Below are positions 36,978-45,712 of a DNA stretch of 64,000 bases, in pieces. A model generated the notes under the pieces. The model did not search any database. It saw only the letters and a program-made list of their open reading frames with translations, and was not told the DNA's origin. Origin of the DNA: Limnohabitans sp. Rim28 (GTDB lineage Bacteria > Pseudomonadota > Gammaproteobacteria > Burkholderiales > Burkholderiaceae_C). Location: NCBI RefSeq assembly GCF_000293865.2, contig NZ_ALKN02000001.1, forward strand, positions 310,001 to 374,000. The letters run 5' to 3'. Position numbers and translations under genes: made by a program. How positions within the stretch are numbered: the first letter of the stretch is position 1; every line of letters begins with the position of its first letter.

Positions 36978-36992
36978 TGCTGCACTGCAACA
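36978..36992. promoter_or_regulatory. Candidate PhaR operator before the phasin gene
   Basis: TGCTGCACTGCAACA contains the dyad TGCA-C-TGCA and overlaps the predicted start of transcription. TGC/GCA-rich sites of this sort are described for PhaR, the repressor of phasin genes in PHA-storing bacteria. The match is from memory and no PhaR gene is in the window. Confidence 0.42.
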
Positions 36993-37059
36993 AAGTTGTA
37001 TGACCCCGGTCAGTTTCGGCGCAGTCTTCTTGAAATCAAACCCTTATTTGGAGCCCCTC

Positions 37060-37602
37060 ATGATGACACCCGAACAAATCGTCGCCTCACACAAAGCCAA
37101 CGTTGAAACCCTGTTTGGCCTGACTGCCAAAGCCTTTGAAGGCGTTGAAAAACTGGTCGAGTTGAACCTCAGCGCAGCCAAAGCCGCCTTGGACGAGTCT
37201 GCACACAGCACGCAAGCTGTTCTGAGCGTCAAAGACGCCCAAGAGCTGCTGGCCATGCAAGCCAACCTGTTCCAGCCCTTGGCTGAAAAAACCGCCGCAT
37301 ACAGCCGCCACCTCTACGACATCGCATCGGGCACAGGCAGCGAGTTCACCAAAGCTTTTGAAAACCAATCGGTCGCTGCCCAAAAGCAATTCAGCACCTT
37401 GGTGGAAACCGCCACACAAAACGCGCCCGCTGGTTCTGAGCAAGCCGTGGCCATGATGAAGGGTGCAGTCACCGCCGCCAACACCGCCTACGAGTCGGTG
37501 CAAAAAGCGGTCAAGCAAGCCACCGACATGGCCGAATCCAACATCGCCGCTGTGGCCCAATCGGTCACTGCAGCAGCCCCCAAAGCCGCCAAGAAGAAGT
37601 AA
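37060..37602 (+). CDS. Phasin family protein
   Basis: A 180-residue granule-associated protein that coats polyhydroxyalkanoate inclusions. It starts [20 protein letters not shown], the typical phasin_2 N-terminus, continues as amphipathic helices ([40 protein letters not shown]) and ends in an Ala/Lys tail (APKAAKKK). GGAG sits six bases before the first of two adjacent ATGs. A strong terminator follows. Presence of a phasin implies PHA storage in this organism, although no PHA synthase is in the window. Confidence 0.9.
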   Translation: MMTPEQIVASHKANVETLFGLTAKAFEGVEKLVELNLSAAKAALDESAHSTQAVLSVKDAQELLAMQANLFQPLAEKTAAYSRHLYDIASGTGSEFTKAFENQSVAAQKQFSTLVETATQNAPAGSEQAVAMMKGAVTAANTAYESVQKAVKQATDMAESNIAAVAQSVTAAAPKAAKKK

Positions 37603-37697
37603 TTCAAGGCTGTTCAAGTCCACTTGACTTGAACCATCCTTTGCAAGTTGTCTCCTCGGATCCTTTTGAATTTCGTCTGGGAAACAGGGATCCCTTC

Positions 37698-37728
37698 AAG
37701 GGCTGATCGCAAGATCAGCCCTTTTTTT
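37698..37728 (+). terminator. Intrinsic terminator after the phasin gene
   Basis: AAGGGCTGATC (37698-37708) pairs perfectly with GATCAGCCCTT (37713-37723) around a GCAA tetraloop and runs into seven T. It lies between the phasin gene and the convergent patatin gene. Confidence 0.93.
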
Positions 37729-37733
37729 GTGCT

Positions 37734-38696
37734 TCAGCGCCCCGCTTCAAACGCTGCCATTCGGGCTTTGAGTCCCGGTAGAGCCTCACGCATGGCGGCC
37801 CTGCCCGCTTCAATAGAGCGCATGCGGGCGCTGAAGTCAGCGCTTTTGACCCCCGTCAGAGCCGGCCTGACCACCCAATCGGCTTCTTTGAGGGCCAGTT
37901 GGTTGATGCTCTTGCCCATGATGGCAAAGGTCTGCATGAGGATCTGGAACGTGTCGCCAGACGGGTTGCCTTCAGGATCGCTGGAAATATCGACCGCGAT
38001 CACAAAGTTGGCCCCCATCTCACGGGTCTGACGCACAGGCACAGGGGCCACCAAACCCCCATCCACGTATTCACGATCGGCCACGCGCACCGGCTGAAAA
38101 ACCCCAGGCACCGCGCTCGAAGCCCGCACCGCAGCGCCGGTGTTGCCCCGCCGGAATGTGATGGCATCGCCGTTGCCCAAGTCGGTGGCCACAATGCCCA
38201 CGGGGATCCTCATTTGCTCCAGCGTTCGTCCGCCCACTTGGGTGTTCACATAGCGCGCCAAGGCTTCGCCGCGCAAAGCGCCTCGGTTCAAGATGGGCAG
38301 CATCCAATCGGTGATCTCGGCTTCTTGCATGCTTTCAGCAACGCGGATCAGCTCAGCGGGTGTCTTGCCACTGGCATACAAAGCGGCCACCAAACTGCCT
38401 GCAGAAGTCCCCACTAAATAAGCAGGTCGCAGACCGGCCTCCTCGAGCACCTGGATCACGCCCACATGTGCGAATCCCCGGGCGGCGCCACCGCCCAGTG
38501 CCAAGCCCAAACGCAACTCTTTGCGCTCCACACCTGGCAAGGCCACGACCGTGGGCGTTGTGGGCGGCAAACTGGTGCAAGCGGCCAAAACCACCGCCAT
38601 GGCCAACAGCGCCAAACGCCCTCCCCACGTCGTCAAGTCTCTGCCCGATCGCTGGCAATGCGGCCTGTTTTTTTCACGATGATCCCTTGAAGCCAT
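37734..38696 (-). CDS. Patatin-like phospholipase lipoprotein
   Basis: A 320-residue esterase with a lipoprotein signal: ALLAMAVVLAAC, with the lipobox cysteine at residue 40 if the ATG at 38696 is used; a TTG at 38636 would give a shorter n-region. The patatin fold has the oxyanion loop LGGGAARGFAHVG, the nucleophile elbow GTSAGS and the catalytic DGG in REYVDGGLVAP. It resembles RssA/NTE-type proteins of beta-proteobacteria. A membrane-anchored, periplasm-facing lipase is inferred. It is divergent from the iron-binding protein gene. Confidence 0.86.
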   Translation of the reverse strand: MASRDHREKNRPHCQRSGRDLTTWGGRLALLAMAVVLAACTSLPPTTPTVVALPGVERKELRLGLALGGGAARGFAHVGVIQVLEEAGLRPAYLVGTSAGSLVAALYASGKTPAELIRVAESMQEAEITDWMLPILNRGALRGEALARYVNTQVGGRTLEQMRIPVGIVATDLGNGDAITFRRGNTGAAVRASSAVPGVFQPVRVADREYVDGGLVAPVPVRQTREMGANFVIAVDISSDPEGNPSGDTFQILMQTFAIMGKSINQLALKEADWVVRPALTGVKSADFSARMRSIEAGRAAMREALPGLKARMAAFEAGR

Positions 38697-38713
38697 TTTT
38701 CTCTCAAATCTTG

Positions 38714-38742
38714 TTGATAATGATTCGCATTTGGATTAAACT
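38714..38742 (+). promoter_or_regulatory. Promoter with embedded Fur box
   Basis: TTGATA (38714-38719) and TAAACT (38737-38742) are spaced by 17 bases. Between and overlapping them, GATAATGATTCGCATTT (38716-38732) closely follows the first two hexamers and part of the third of the Fur consensus (GATAATGATAATCATTATC). Fur-Fe2+ would block the promoter of the iron-binding protein gene when iron is plentiful. Confidence 0.7.
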
Positions 38743-38773
38743 CTGTCCAACCTAACCCACCCCGACCGAAACC

Positions 38774-39817
38774 ATGCATTTCACACGATCCATTCTGAGC
38801 TTGGCTTGCCTGATGACTGCCGCGTCCAGCATGGCCCAAGACAAAGTCTTGAACATCTATTCAGCACGCCATTACCCCAGTGACGAGGTCATGTACAGCG
38901 AATTCACCAAAGCCACGGGCATCAAAATCAACCGAGTGGACGCTGACGATGCCGGTATTCTCGCCCGTCTCAAGGCCGAGGGTGCCGCCTCCCCTGCCGA
39001 CGTGATTTTGCTGGTCGATGCAGCGCGTTTGTGGCGCGCCGAGGTCGATGGTCTTTTCTTGCCCATCAAATCCAAAGTCTTGGAAGACGCCATCCCCGCC
39101 CACTTGCGCGCCAAACCTGCCGACAACGGCGGCACGGCTTGGTTTGGCCTGTCCACCCGCGCACGCGTGGTGGTCTATGACAAGGCCAAATTCAACAAAG
39201 CCGATCTGGACAGCTACGAAAAACTGGCCGATCCCAAGTTCAAAGGCAGCTTGTGCATCCGCAGCGGCTCGCACCCCTACAACCTGAGTCTTTTTGGGGC
39301 TCTGACCGAGCACCTGGGACCGCAAAACACCGAGGTTTGGCTCAAAGGCTTGGTGGCCAACATGGCCCGCAGCCCCAAGGGCGGCGACACCGACCAGATC
39401 AGGGGCGTGGCTTCGGGTGAGTGCGGCGTGGCCGTCACCAACACCTATTACCTGGCCAGGATGATGCGCTCGCCCAATCCTGCAGACAAAGCCGTGGCTG
39501 AAAAAGTCGGTGTGGTGTTTCCCAACCAAAGCAGTTGGGGCACCCACATGAACGTGGCCGGTGGCGCGGTGGCACGCCACGCCAAAAACAGCGGCAACGC
39601 GGTGCAGTTTTTGGAGTATTTGGCCAGCCCCGCCGCCCAAAACCACTTTGCCAACGGCAACAACGAATGGCCAGCGTCCAGGGGCGTCAGTTTTGACAAC
39701 CCGGCCCTGAAAGCCATGACCGGTGGCAGCTTCAAAAGCGAATTGCTCCCGATCAGCGCCGTGGGCATGAACCAGATCAAGGTGCAACAGATGCTGGACC
39801 GGGTGGGCTTCAAATAA
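38774..39817 (+). CDS. Periplasmic ferric iron-binding protein (FbpA/FutA type)
   Basis: A 347-residue solute receptor with a signal peptide (RSILSLACLMTAASSMA). Mature strings VLNIYSARHYPSDEVMYSEF, SGECGVAVTNTYYLARMM and SSWGTHMNVAGGAVARHAKN are those of the Fe3+ transferrin-like receptors, where adjacent tyrosines (TNTYYLAR) bind iron. The upstream Fur box supports an iron role. No permease or ATPase gene accompanies it, so the membrane part must be encoded elsewhere. Confidence 0.9.
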   Translation: MHFTRSILSLACLMTAASSMAQDKVLNIYSARHYPSDEVMYSEFTKATGIKINRVDADDAGILARLKAEGAASPADVILLVDAARLWRAEVDGLFLPIKSKVLEDAIPAHLRAKPADNGGTAWFGLSTRARVVVYDKAKFNKADLDSYEKLADPKFKGSLCIRSGSHPYNLSLFGALTEHLGPQNTEVWLKGLVANMARSPKGGDTDQIRGVASGECGVAVTNTYYLARMMRSPNPADKAVAEKVGVVFPNQSSWGTHMNVAGGAVARHAKNSGNAVQFLEYLASPAAQNHFANGNNEWPASRGVSFDNPALKAMTGGSFKSELLPISAVGMNQIKVQQMLDRVGFK

Positions 39818-39841
39818 GCCCAAGCGGCCAGACGGGCCAGA

Positions 39842-41443
39842 TTACAAAACTGCGTGCGCTGGTGTTGGGGTGTCACTCAGCGGCAAAGCAGGCAAACGGA
39901 TCAGGTGGTCAAAAGCGCTCAAGGCGGCCTTGGCACCCTCGCCTGCGGCGATCACGATCTGCTTGTACGGCACGGTGGTGCAATCACCCGCCGCAAAAAC
40001 GCCGGCCACATTGGTATGGCCCTTGGCATCCACCACGATCTCGCCGAACTTGCTCAACTCCAAAGTGCCTTTGAGGAACTCGGTGTTGGGCACCAGGCCG
40101 ATTTGGACGAACACCCCTTCGAGTTCCACCCAGTGGTCATCCCCCGTGGTGCGGTCTTTGTAACGAATGCCATTGACCTTGCCGTCTGCACCCGTGATTT
40201 CGGTGGTCTGGGCGTGGGTGTGGATGCGCACGTTGGGCAGGCTCTTGAGCTTGCTGACCAGCACGGCGTCCGCCTTGAGCTGGTCGGCAAACTCAAACAC
40301 CGTGACATGCGCCACGATGCCCGCCAAGTCAATTGCCGCTTCGATGCCGGAGTTGCCACCGCCAATGACCGCAGTGCGCTTGCCCTTGAACAAGGGGCCG
40401 TCGCAGTGCGGGCAATAGGCCACGCCTTTGTTCTTGTACTCGGCTTCACCGGGCACGTTCACATTGCGCCACCGGGCCCCGGTGGAGAGGATGACCGAGC
40501 GGGCTTTCAAAGAGCCACCATGGCCCATTTGCACCTCAATCAGGCCACCTGGCTCAGTCGCCGGGATGATCTTTTCGGCACGTTGCAAATTCATGATGTC
40601 CACCTCGTAGTGGCGCACTTGGGCTTCCAGAGCTGCCGCAAACTTGGGGCCGTCGGTCTCCAGCACCGAGATGTAGTTCTCAATGGCCATGGTGTCGTTG
40701 GTCTGGCCGCCAAAACGCTCGGCGGCCACGCCCACGCGGATGCCTTTGCGGGCCGCGTACACGGCTGCAGCGGCACCGGCTGGGCCACCGCCCACGATCA
40801 ACACGTCAAACGGGTCTTTGGCGCTGAGCTTGGCCGCGTCGCGTTCACCGGCGTTGGTGTCGAGTTTGGCCACGATTTCCTCGACCGACATGCGGCCCGA
40901 GCCGAACACTTGGCCATTCAGGAAGACCATGGGCACCGCCATGATCTGGCGCTCTTCGACCTCTTTCTGAAAGGCGCCGCCTTCGATCACCACGGTGTTG
41001 ACCTGCGGATTGACGATGGCCATGAGCGACAAAGCCTGAACCACATCAGGGCAGTTGTGGCAGCTCAGCGACATGTAGACCTCGAAGTTGAAGTTGCCTT
41101 CCAGCGCCTTGATGCTGTCAATGACGTCGGCCTCGACCTTGGGCGGGTGGCCACCCGTCCACAGCAGCGCCAACACCAGCGAGGTGAACTCGTGGCCCAA
41201 AGGCAAACCCGCAAAACGCACGCCTTGCGTTTGACCTTCACGCGCCACCACAAAAGACGGCTTGCGGGCATCGTTGCCAGTGGTGTCCAAACTGACTTTG
41301 TCCGACAGGCCCACGATGGTGTCCAGCAGGTTCTTCATGTCGACGCCCGTCTCGCTGTCGTCCAGCGACGCCATCAGGCGAATCGGCTGACGCAGCAAGC
41401 CAAGGTATTGCTGAAGTTGGGCTTTGAGGGTGTCGTCGAGCAT
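39842..41443 (-). CDS. ahpF: Alkyl hydroperoxide reductase subunit F
   Basis: A 533-residue flavoprotein that passes electrons from NAD(P)H to AhpC. The N-terminal thioredoxin-like domain has the redox pair CHNC (Cys128/131); FAD-binding [21 protein letters not shown] follows; the second redox pair is CPHC (Cys344/347); [11 protein letters not shown] is the C-terminal FAD string. The ATG at 41443 with GGAG six bases upstream decides the start over a longer frame into the ahpC downstream region. ahpC lies 173 bases upstream on the same strand. Confidence 0.96.
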   Translation of the reverse strand: MLDDTLKAQLQQYLGLLRQPIRLMASLDDSETGVDMKNLLDTIVGLSDKVSLDTTGNDARKPSFVVAREGQTQGVRFAGLPLGHEFTSLVLALLWTGGHPPKVEADVIDSIKALEGNFNFEVYMSLSCHNCPDVVQALSLMAIVNPQVNTVVIEGGAFQKEVEERQIMAVPMVFLNGQVFGSGRMSVEEIVAKLDTNAGERDAAKLSAKDPFDVLIVGGGPAGAAAAVYAARKGIRVGVAAERFGGQTNDTMAIENYISVLETDGPKFAAALEAQVRHYEVDIMNLQRAEKIIPATEPGGLIEVQMGHGGSLKARSVILSTGARWRNVNVPGEAEYKNKGVAYCPHCDGPLFKGKRTAVIGGGNSGIEAAIDLAGIVAHVTVFEFADQLKADAVLVSKLKSLPNVRIHTHAQTTEITGADGKVNGIRYKDRTTGDDHWVELEGVFVQIGLVPNTEFLKGTLELSKFGEIVVDAKGHTNVAGVFAAGDCTTVPYKQIVIAAGEGAKAALSAFDHLIRLPALPLSDTPTPAHAVL

Positions 41444-41576
41444 GGTGATCTCCGGTTTAAAGGGGGCAGTGAACTTGAACCCGCACTTGTGGCGCAGGCC
41501 AGGGAACAGGGGGAATTGGGGGAAATTTGGGGGGGGAATACGTTGAGCGCAAGGCAGGCAGGCTTGTGGCCCGCAT

Positions 41577-41592
41577 GCGCTGAACTCAGCGC
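41577..41592 (-). other. Perfect hairpin between ahpC and ahpF
   Basis: GCGCTGA and TCAGCGC surround a two-base centre, forming a perfect seven-base-pair dyad 24 bases beyond the ahpC stop. It is not followed by a T run on the minus strand. It may be an mRNA-stabilising or attenuating element that lets ahpC exceed ahpF in expression. Confidence 0.45.
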
Positions 41593-41616
41593 CCTGACCA
41601 GCAGGGCACCCGAGAT

Positions 41617-42183
41617 TTAGATCTTGCCGACCAGGTCGATGGAAGGGGCCAAAGTCTTGGCGCCTTCTTTCCACTTGGCGGGGCACACTTGGCCGGGGTT
41701 GGCGGCGGTGTACTGAGCGGCTTTGAGCTTGCGCAGGGTCTCGGACACGTCACGAGCGATCTCGTTGGAGTGCACTTCGGCCGTCTTGATCTTGCCTTCG
41801 GGGTTGATGATGAAGGTGCCGCGCAAGGCCAGGCCTTCTTCTTCGATGTGCACGCCAAAAGCGCGTGTCAGGGCGTGTGTAGGATCACCAACCAAGGGGA
41901 ACTTGGCCTTGCCCACGGCAGGCGATGTCTCGTGCCAGACTTTGTGCGAGAAGTGGGTGTCGGTGGTCACGATGTAGACCTCAGCACCGGCTTTTTGGAA
42001 CTCGGCGTAGTTGTCGGCCGCGTCTTCGATTTCTGTGGGGCAGTTGAAGGTGAAAGCGGCGGGCATGAAAATCAGCACGGACCACTCGCCCTTGAGGGTT
42101 TCGTTGGACACTTGCACAAACTTGCCGTTGTGGAAAGCCTGGGTTTTGAAAGGCTGGACTTGGGTATTGATCAAAGAGGACAT
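41617..42183 (-). CDS. ahpC: Alkyl hydroperoxide reductase subunit C (typical 2-Cys peroxiredoxin)
   Basis: A 188-residue peroxiredoxin reducing hydrogen peroxide and organic hydroperoxides. The peroxidatic Cys48 lies in [14 protein letters not shown] (the P-x3-T-x2-C motif is intact, with Asn where Val is usual), the resolving Cys167 in [11 protein letters not shown], and the C-terminal SIDLVGKI is the usual AhpC end. AGGA lies six bases before the ATG. The upstream region has two dyads that may serve a peroxide-sensing regulator. ahpF follows. Confidence 0.97.
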   Translation of the reverse strand: MSSLINTQVQPFKTQAFHNGKFVQVSNETLKGEWSVLIFMPAAFTFNCPTEIEDAADNYAEFQKAGAEVYIVTTDTHFSHKVWHETSPAVGKAKFPLVGDPTHALTRAFGVHIEEEGLALRGTFIINPEGKIKTAEVHSNEIARDVSETLRKLKAAQYTAANPGQVCPAKWKEGAKTLAPSIDLVGKI

Positions 42184-42217
42184 GGTGTTTCCTAAGGGTG
42201 GTTTAAAAAAACTATCG

Positions 42218-42276
42218 AATGAGGTAACTCATTGGTCGCAATCATAATGCAGCCTAGGGTTTCTACTCATGAGTAG
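42218..42276 (-). promoter_or_regulatory. Dyad-rich region upstream of ahpC
   Basis: AATGAG-GTAA-CTCATT (42218-42233) and the perfect 14-base palindrome CTACTCATGAGTAG (42263-42276) lie 35 to 93 bases before the ahpC start. Their spacing and position suit a regulator such as OxyR, but neither matches an OxyR consensus I can confirm. Confidence 0.4.
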
Positions 42277-42350
42277 TTTTTATGGCCCCGATAGGAAAAA
42301 CCTTTGGACCCACCCCATCCTGCTTGGGGCGGACCGTTTTGATGGGCGAA

Positions 42351-42791
42351 TCAAGCCTGTGGGGGCTGTGACCTGCTCCAAAAACCCAGCGCCAAGCTCA
42401 GCCAAGCCAGGATCCAAGCCATGCCGCCCCACGGCACCAGGGGGCGCAAGGCATCCCAAGCGAACACATGGCGGGCATACAGGTTGAAGCTGAACAACAA
42501 CAAACCGACGATCATGAGCCAACCCGCCGCCTGCAGCCAGCGCGATGCGCCGCAGACCCGCAACGCCAGCCCCGTGAGCACCAAACCCAGCGAATGAAAT
42601 TGTTGCTGGCTCAAAGCGGTTTGCACCGCCGTGGGCACGCCCTCGGCAAACACCGGCAGATGCGCAAACGCAGCGCTGAACACCACACTGGCGCAAGCGC
42701 TGATGGCCCCCACCGCCAAAAACCACCGGGCCGAGAGCGGCCAGATTTGGGTCGAGACAATAGAGGCAAAAGCAGAGTACGGGCTGGGCAT
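42351..42791 (-). CDS. DUF423 family small membrane protein
   Basis: About 146 residues with four membrane segments: RWFLAVGAISACASVVFSAAF, LSQQQFHSLGLVLTGLAL, WLMIVGLLLFSFNLYAR and MAWILAWLSLALGFW. The conserved FHSLGLV and GLLLFSFNLYAR...PLVPWGGMAWILAW strings are those of DUF423 (YwdK/YgdD type). Function unknown. The start at 42791 is chosen from two nearby ATGs (the other is 42815). It lies between cfa and ahpC on the same strand. Confidence 0.8.
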   Translation of the reverse strand: MPSPYSAFASIVSTQIWPLSARWFLAVGAISACASVVFSAAFAHLPVFAEGVPTAVQTALSQQQFHSLGLVLTGLALRVCGASRWLQAAGWLMIVGLLLFSFNLYARHVFAWDALRPLVPWGGMAWILAWLSLALGFWSRSQPPQA

Positions 42792-42875
42792 GGGGGAGGC
42801 TGGGCGCAAGGCCAAAAAAGGGACCTGCGCATTGGAGCACGTTTGTCAGCCCCGTGAACCATCCACAAAGAACGC

Positions 42876-44051
42876 TTACATCAGCGGTCTGCGGTAACCC
42901 CCAGCCCGCCCACCGGGCGACAGCACCACCTGCCACAACTGGTTGTCGCGGGCCCGAAATGTGCCTGCACAACACAGCAGGTAATAGCGCCACATGCGGT
43001 AAAAACGTTCGCCATAGCGGTCCTGAAGTAAGGGCCATGCGGCTTCGAAACGCGCATGCCAAGCCAACAGCGTCTTGTCGTAGTCCTCGCCCAAGTTGTG
43101 CCAATCCTCCATGACGAAATCCTCTTCGCTGTAGAAGGCGATTTCAGAGGCCGAAGGCAGCACGCCATTGGGAAAGATGTATTTTTCAATCCACGGATCA
43201 ATGCTCGCCCCTGCCCGGTTTTTGCCAATGGTGTGCAGCAAAAACAAACCCTCATCGCGCACGCTGCGGCGCGCCATCTCAAAGTACGCGCGGTAGTTTT
43301 TGTGCCCCACATGCTCAAACATGCCAATGGAGGCCACCCGGTCAAAGCGCTGCTCACCATAGGGGTTGAACTGCCGATAATCGACCAGCTCAAAACGCAC
43401 GGGCAAGTCTTGCGCCTTTTGGGTGCCCAGCCGGGCTTGCTCTTTGGAGATGGTCAGACCCACGCACTGCACTCGGTAATGTCGGGCTGCATGCAACATC
43501 AAGCTGCCCCAGCCGCAACCGATGTCCAGCAGCGACATGCCCGGCTGGAGTTGCAGCTTTTGGCATATCAAATCAAGCTTGGCCTCTTGCGCCTGCGCCA
43601 GGGTTTGGGCCAAGGGCCAATAAGCGCAGCTGTAGGCCATGGACGGGTCGAGCATGGCTTCGTACAAATCGTTGCCCATGTCGTAGTGCATTTCGCCCAC
43701 CTGCCAGGCCCGGTGGGGAGATTGCAAATTGGTCAGCCGAGCCTTGAGCGACGCCCACAGCCACCCGGCCCGGCCAACCTGCTCGTCCAAGCGCGCCCGC
43801 AAAATCCGGGTGATGAACTCGTCCACTTGGTCGCAATCCCACCAGCCATCCATGTAACTTTCGCCCAAGCCCAAACTGCCGCGCGTCAAGATGCGGTCAA
43901 AGGTGTCAGGGTGGTGCACCCGCATGTCCCAAGGCCTGCCGCCCCCGACACGGATATCGGCCGTGGCCAGCAACTCGCTGGCGCGCCGCCAGTTGTTGTC
44001 CGTGCGCACCAAAACGGTTTCATTCTTGTCCCCATTGAGCGCTGAAACCAT
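42876..44051 (-). CDS. cfa: Cyclopropane-fatty-acyl-phospholipid synthase family methyltransferase
   Basis: A 391-residue SAM-dependent enzyme that adds a methylene bridge to unsaturated acyl chains of membrane lipids. SAM-binding motif I is LLDIGCGWGSLMLHAARHY; upstream HYDMGNDLYEAMLDPSMAYSCAYW and later FDRVASIGMFEHVGHKNY and DPWIEKYIFPNGVLPS are Cfa hallmarks. AGGAG six bases before the ATG at 44051 fixes the start; longer frames would add up to 56 residues. It is divergent from the HSD10-like dehydrogenase. Confidence 0.93.
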   Translation of the reverse strand: MVSALNGDKNETVLVRTDNNWRRASELLATADIRVGGGRPWDMRVHHPDTFDRILTRGSLGLGESYMDGWWDCDQVDEFITRILRARLDEQVGRAGWLWASLKARLTNLQSPHRAWQVGEMHYDMGNDLYEAMLDPSMAYSCAYWPLAQTLAQAQEAKLDLICQKLQLQPGMSLLDIGCGWGSLMLHAARHYRVQCVGLTISKEQARLGTQKAQDLPVRFELVDYRQFNPYGEQRFDRVASIGMFEHVGHKNYRAYFEMARRSVRDEGLFLLHTIGKNRAGASIDPWIEKYIFPNGVLPSASEIAFYSEEDFVMEDWHNLGEDYDKTLLAWHARFEAAWPLLQDRYGERFYRMWRYYLLCCAGTFRARDNQLWQVVLSPGGRAGGYRRPLM

Positions 44052-44229
44052 CCTGCTCTCCTGTTCATGAACCCTTCCGGACCGCTCGCCCTCGGTGGTG
44101 TCCATGCTAAGCACCACCTCGGCCTGGATCCATCCCTCAAAGCCGGTAGCCCCGTACCGTATTCGGGTTACGGCTTGGTGCCATGGCCCGATTGAATGGG
44201 GTCCGGTTGGCCAGTCCATCTGTGCATAA

Positions 44230-44250
44230 TTGACGTTGACGTAACGTCAA
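44230..44250. promoter_or_regulatory. Palindromic operator, LiuR-like
   Basis: TTGACGTT (44230-44237) and AACGTCAA (44243-44250) form a perfect eight-base inverted repeat around five bases; an inner dyad TTGACGT-A-ACGTCAA overlaps it. A CATAAT at 44225-44230 could be a -10 box, placing transcription start inside the palindrome. Sites of the form ACGTnnACGT are recalled for LiuR, a MerR-family regulator of branched-chain amino acid degradation. Confidence 0.55.
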
Positions 44251-44269
44251 TCAAATTCAGGAGTTGAAC

Positions 44270-45028
44270 ATGGACATTCAAGGCAAAGTTTTCATCGTCA
44301 CCGGCGGCGCATCGGGCTTGGGCGAAGGCACGGCACGCATGCTGGCGGCCAACGGCGGCAAAGTGGTCATCGCCGACATGCAGGCCGAAAAAGGCGAGGC
44401 CATCGCCAAAGAATTGGGCGGCGCCTTTGTCAAGTGCGATGTCAGCAACGAAACCGATGGCCAAGCCGTGGTGGCACAGGCCGTGTCCATGGGCAAGCTG
44501 GTGGGTTTGGTCAACTGCGCGGGCATTGCCCCGGCTGAAAAGACCGTGGGCAAAAACGGCGCGCACAACCTGGCCGTTTACACCAAGACCATCATGGTCA
44601 ACCTGGTGGGCACCTTCAACATGATCCGCCTGGCCTCTGAAGCCATGAGCAAAAACGAACCCGAAGCCACGGGCGAGCGCGGCGTGCTGATCAGCACAGC
44701 CAGCGTGGCCGCCTATGACGGTCAGATCGGTCAGGCCGCTTATGCGGCATCCAAAGGCGGCGTGGTCGGCATGACCTTGCCCATTGCCCGCGACCTCTCG
44801 CGCAACGGCATCCGCAACATGACCATTGCCCCCGGCATCTTCGGCACCCCCATGCTGTTTGGCATGCCGCAAGAAGTGCAAGACGCGCTGGCTGCTGGCG
44901 TGCCCTTCCCCAGCCGCTTGGGTACACCGCAGGATTACGCCAAATTGGCCAAACACATCATCGAAAACGACATGCTCAACGGCGAGGTGATTCGTCTGGA
45001 CGGCGCGATCCGCTTGGCGCCGAAGTGA
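44270..45028 (+). CDS. 3-hydroxyacyl-CoA dehydrogenase, HSD10-like short-chain dehydrogenase
   Basis: A 252-residue SDR very similar to human HSD17B10 in distinctive stretches: [17 protein letters not shown] (NAD site), [55 protein letters not shown] with catalytic Ser, Tyr and Lys, [11 protein letters not shown], and the ending [13 protein letters not shown]. The expected reaction is oxidation of 3-hydroxy(-2-methyl)acyl-CoA, as in isoleucine or fatty acid breakdown. AGGAG six bases before the ATG at 44270 sets the start. A palindromic operator lies upstream and a strong terminator downstream. Confidence 0.9.
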   Translation: MDIQGKVFIVTGGASGLGEGTARMLAANGGKVVIADMQAEKGEAIAKELGGAFVKCDVSNETDGQAVVAQAVSMGKLVGLVNCAGIAPAEKTVGKNGAHNLAVYTKTIMVNLVGTFNMIRLASEAMSKNEPEATGERGVLISTASVAAYDGQIGQAAYAASKGGVVGMTLPIARDLSRNGIRNMTIAPGIFGTPMLFGMPQEVQDALAAGVPFPSRLGTPQDYAKLAKHIIENDMLNGEVIRLDGAIRLAPK

Positions 45029-45050
45029 GCTGAAGACTTCTCTTTGCCCA

Positions 45051-45084
45051 AACAACAACAGGCCCCGAGGGGCCTGTTGTTGTT
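45051..45084. terminator. Strong bidirectional terminator
   Basis: AACAACAACAGGCCCC and GGGGCCTGTTGTTGTT form a perfect 16-base-pair stem around a two-base centre. It follows the dehydrogenase gene and the convergent higA, and could serve both strands. Confidence 0.85.
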
Positions 45085-45112
45085 TGTAAATGATGGGCTA
45101 TCGTTCGACAAA

Positions 45113-45418
45113 TCATCCCGCCGCCAAACCGTCTGGCAATGGCATGCGCCCAATGGGTGGGCGCTCTTTGGCCCGCTCCGTGGCTTTCCACAAATCACTC
45201 TGGGCTTGCAAAGCCAGCCAATACCCTGGATTCGTGCCCAAAGCCTCTGAGAGCCTCACGTCCATGTCGGCCGACACCGCCGCATGGCCATGCAGCACCC
45301 GGGACAGCATCACACGGCTGATGCCCAAATGACCTGCAAAAGCGGTCACGCTCGTGTTCAAGTCTTCCAGCCACCCTGCCAGCATTTCACCGGGGTGGAG
45401 CGGGTTGTGCATCTTCAT
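45113..45418 (-). CDS. higA: HigA-type antitoxin (XRE family)
   Basis: A 101-residue helix-turn-helix antitoxin. MHNPLHPGEMLAGWLEDL is the diagnostic HigA N-terminus, followed by the HTH TAFAGHLGISRVMLSRVLHG and the dimer segment VSADMDVRLSEALGTNPGYW. It neutralises the HigB toxin encoded 10 bases upstream and normally represses the shared promoter. The ATG at 45418 gives the family-standard start. Confidence 0.92.
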   Translation of the reverse strand: MKMHNPLHPGEMLAGWLEDLNTSVTAFAGHLGISRVMLSRVLHGHAAVSADMDVRLSEALGTNPGYWLALQAQSDLWKATERAKERPPIGRMPLPDGLAAG

Positions 45419-45428
45419 GGTTTGCCTT

Positions 45429-45707
45429 TCAGTGGTAGTCCAAATAATCCAGCAATTCAACGTCTTGCCCCACAAACCTGAAGGTCAAGCGCCAATTGGC
45501 TTGCACCGTCACAGCATGAAAACCGGACCGGTCTCCCGTCAAAACATGCAAACGCCATGACGGGCGATTCAAATCAGCCGGGCCTTGCGCCACGTTCAGC
45601 GCGGTGAGCAATTCACGCAAACGCTGGGCATGAATGGCCTGAATGCCAGACATGCGCCCCGTCTTGAAATAAAGCTCAAGACCTTTGTGTCGGATGCTCA
45701 GGATCAT
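45429..45707 (-). CDS. higB: HigB-type toxin (RelE superfamily ribonuclease)
   Basis: A 92-residue ribosome-dependent mRNA interferase. MILSIRHKGLELYFKTGRMSG is typical of HigB in host-inhibition-of-growth modules; the later GDRSGFHAVTVQANWRLTFRF carries the conserved N-W-R-x-T-F-x-F strand with the catalytic basic residues, and it ends LLDYLDYH. Toxin precedes antitoxin, as usual for higBA. A dyad just upstream may be the HigA operator. Confidence 0.92.
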   Translation of the reverse strand: MILSIRHKGLELYFKTGRMSGIQAIHAQRLRELLTALNVAQGPADLNRPSWRLHVLTGDRSGFHAVTVQANWRLTFRFVGQDVELLDYLDYH

Positions 45708-45712
45708 AAACT

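Noticed and set aside
42184-42300. A confirmed OxyR site upstream of ahpC
   Set aside because: Dyads exist but no spaced ATAG/CTAT pattern could be matched, so only a general regulatory region is reported.
42280-43104. Alternative 274-codon minus-strand frame overlapping DUF423 and the cfa end
   Set aside because: It has no family resemblance and overlaps a DUF423 gene in another frame with clear membrane segments and family motifs.
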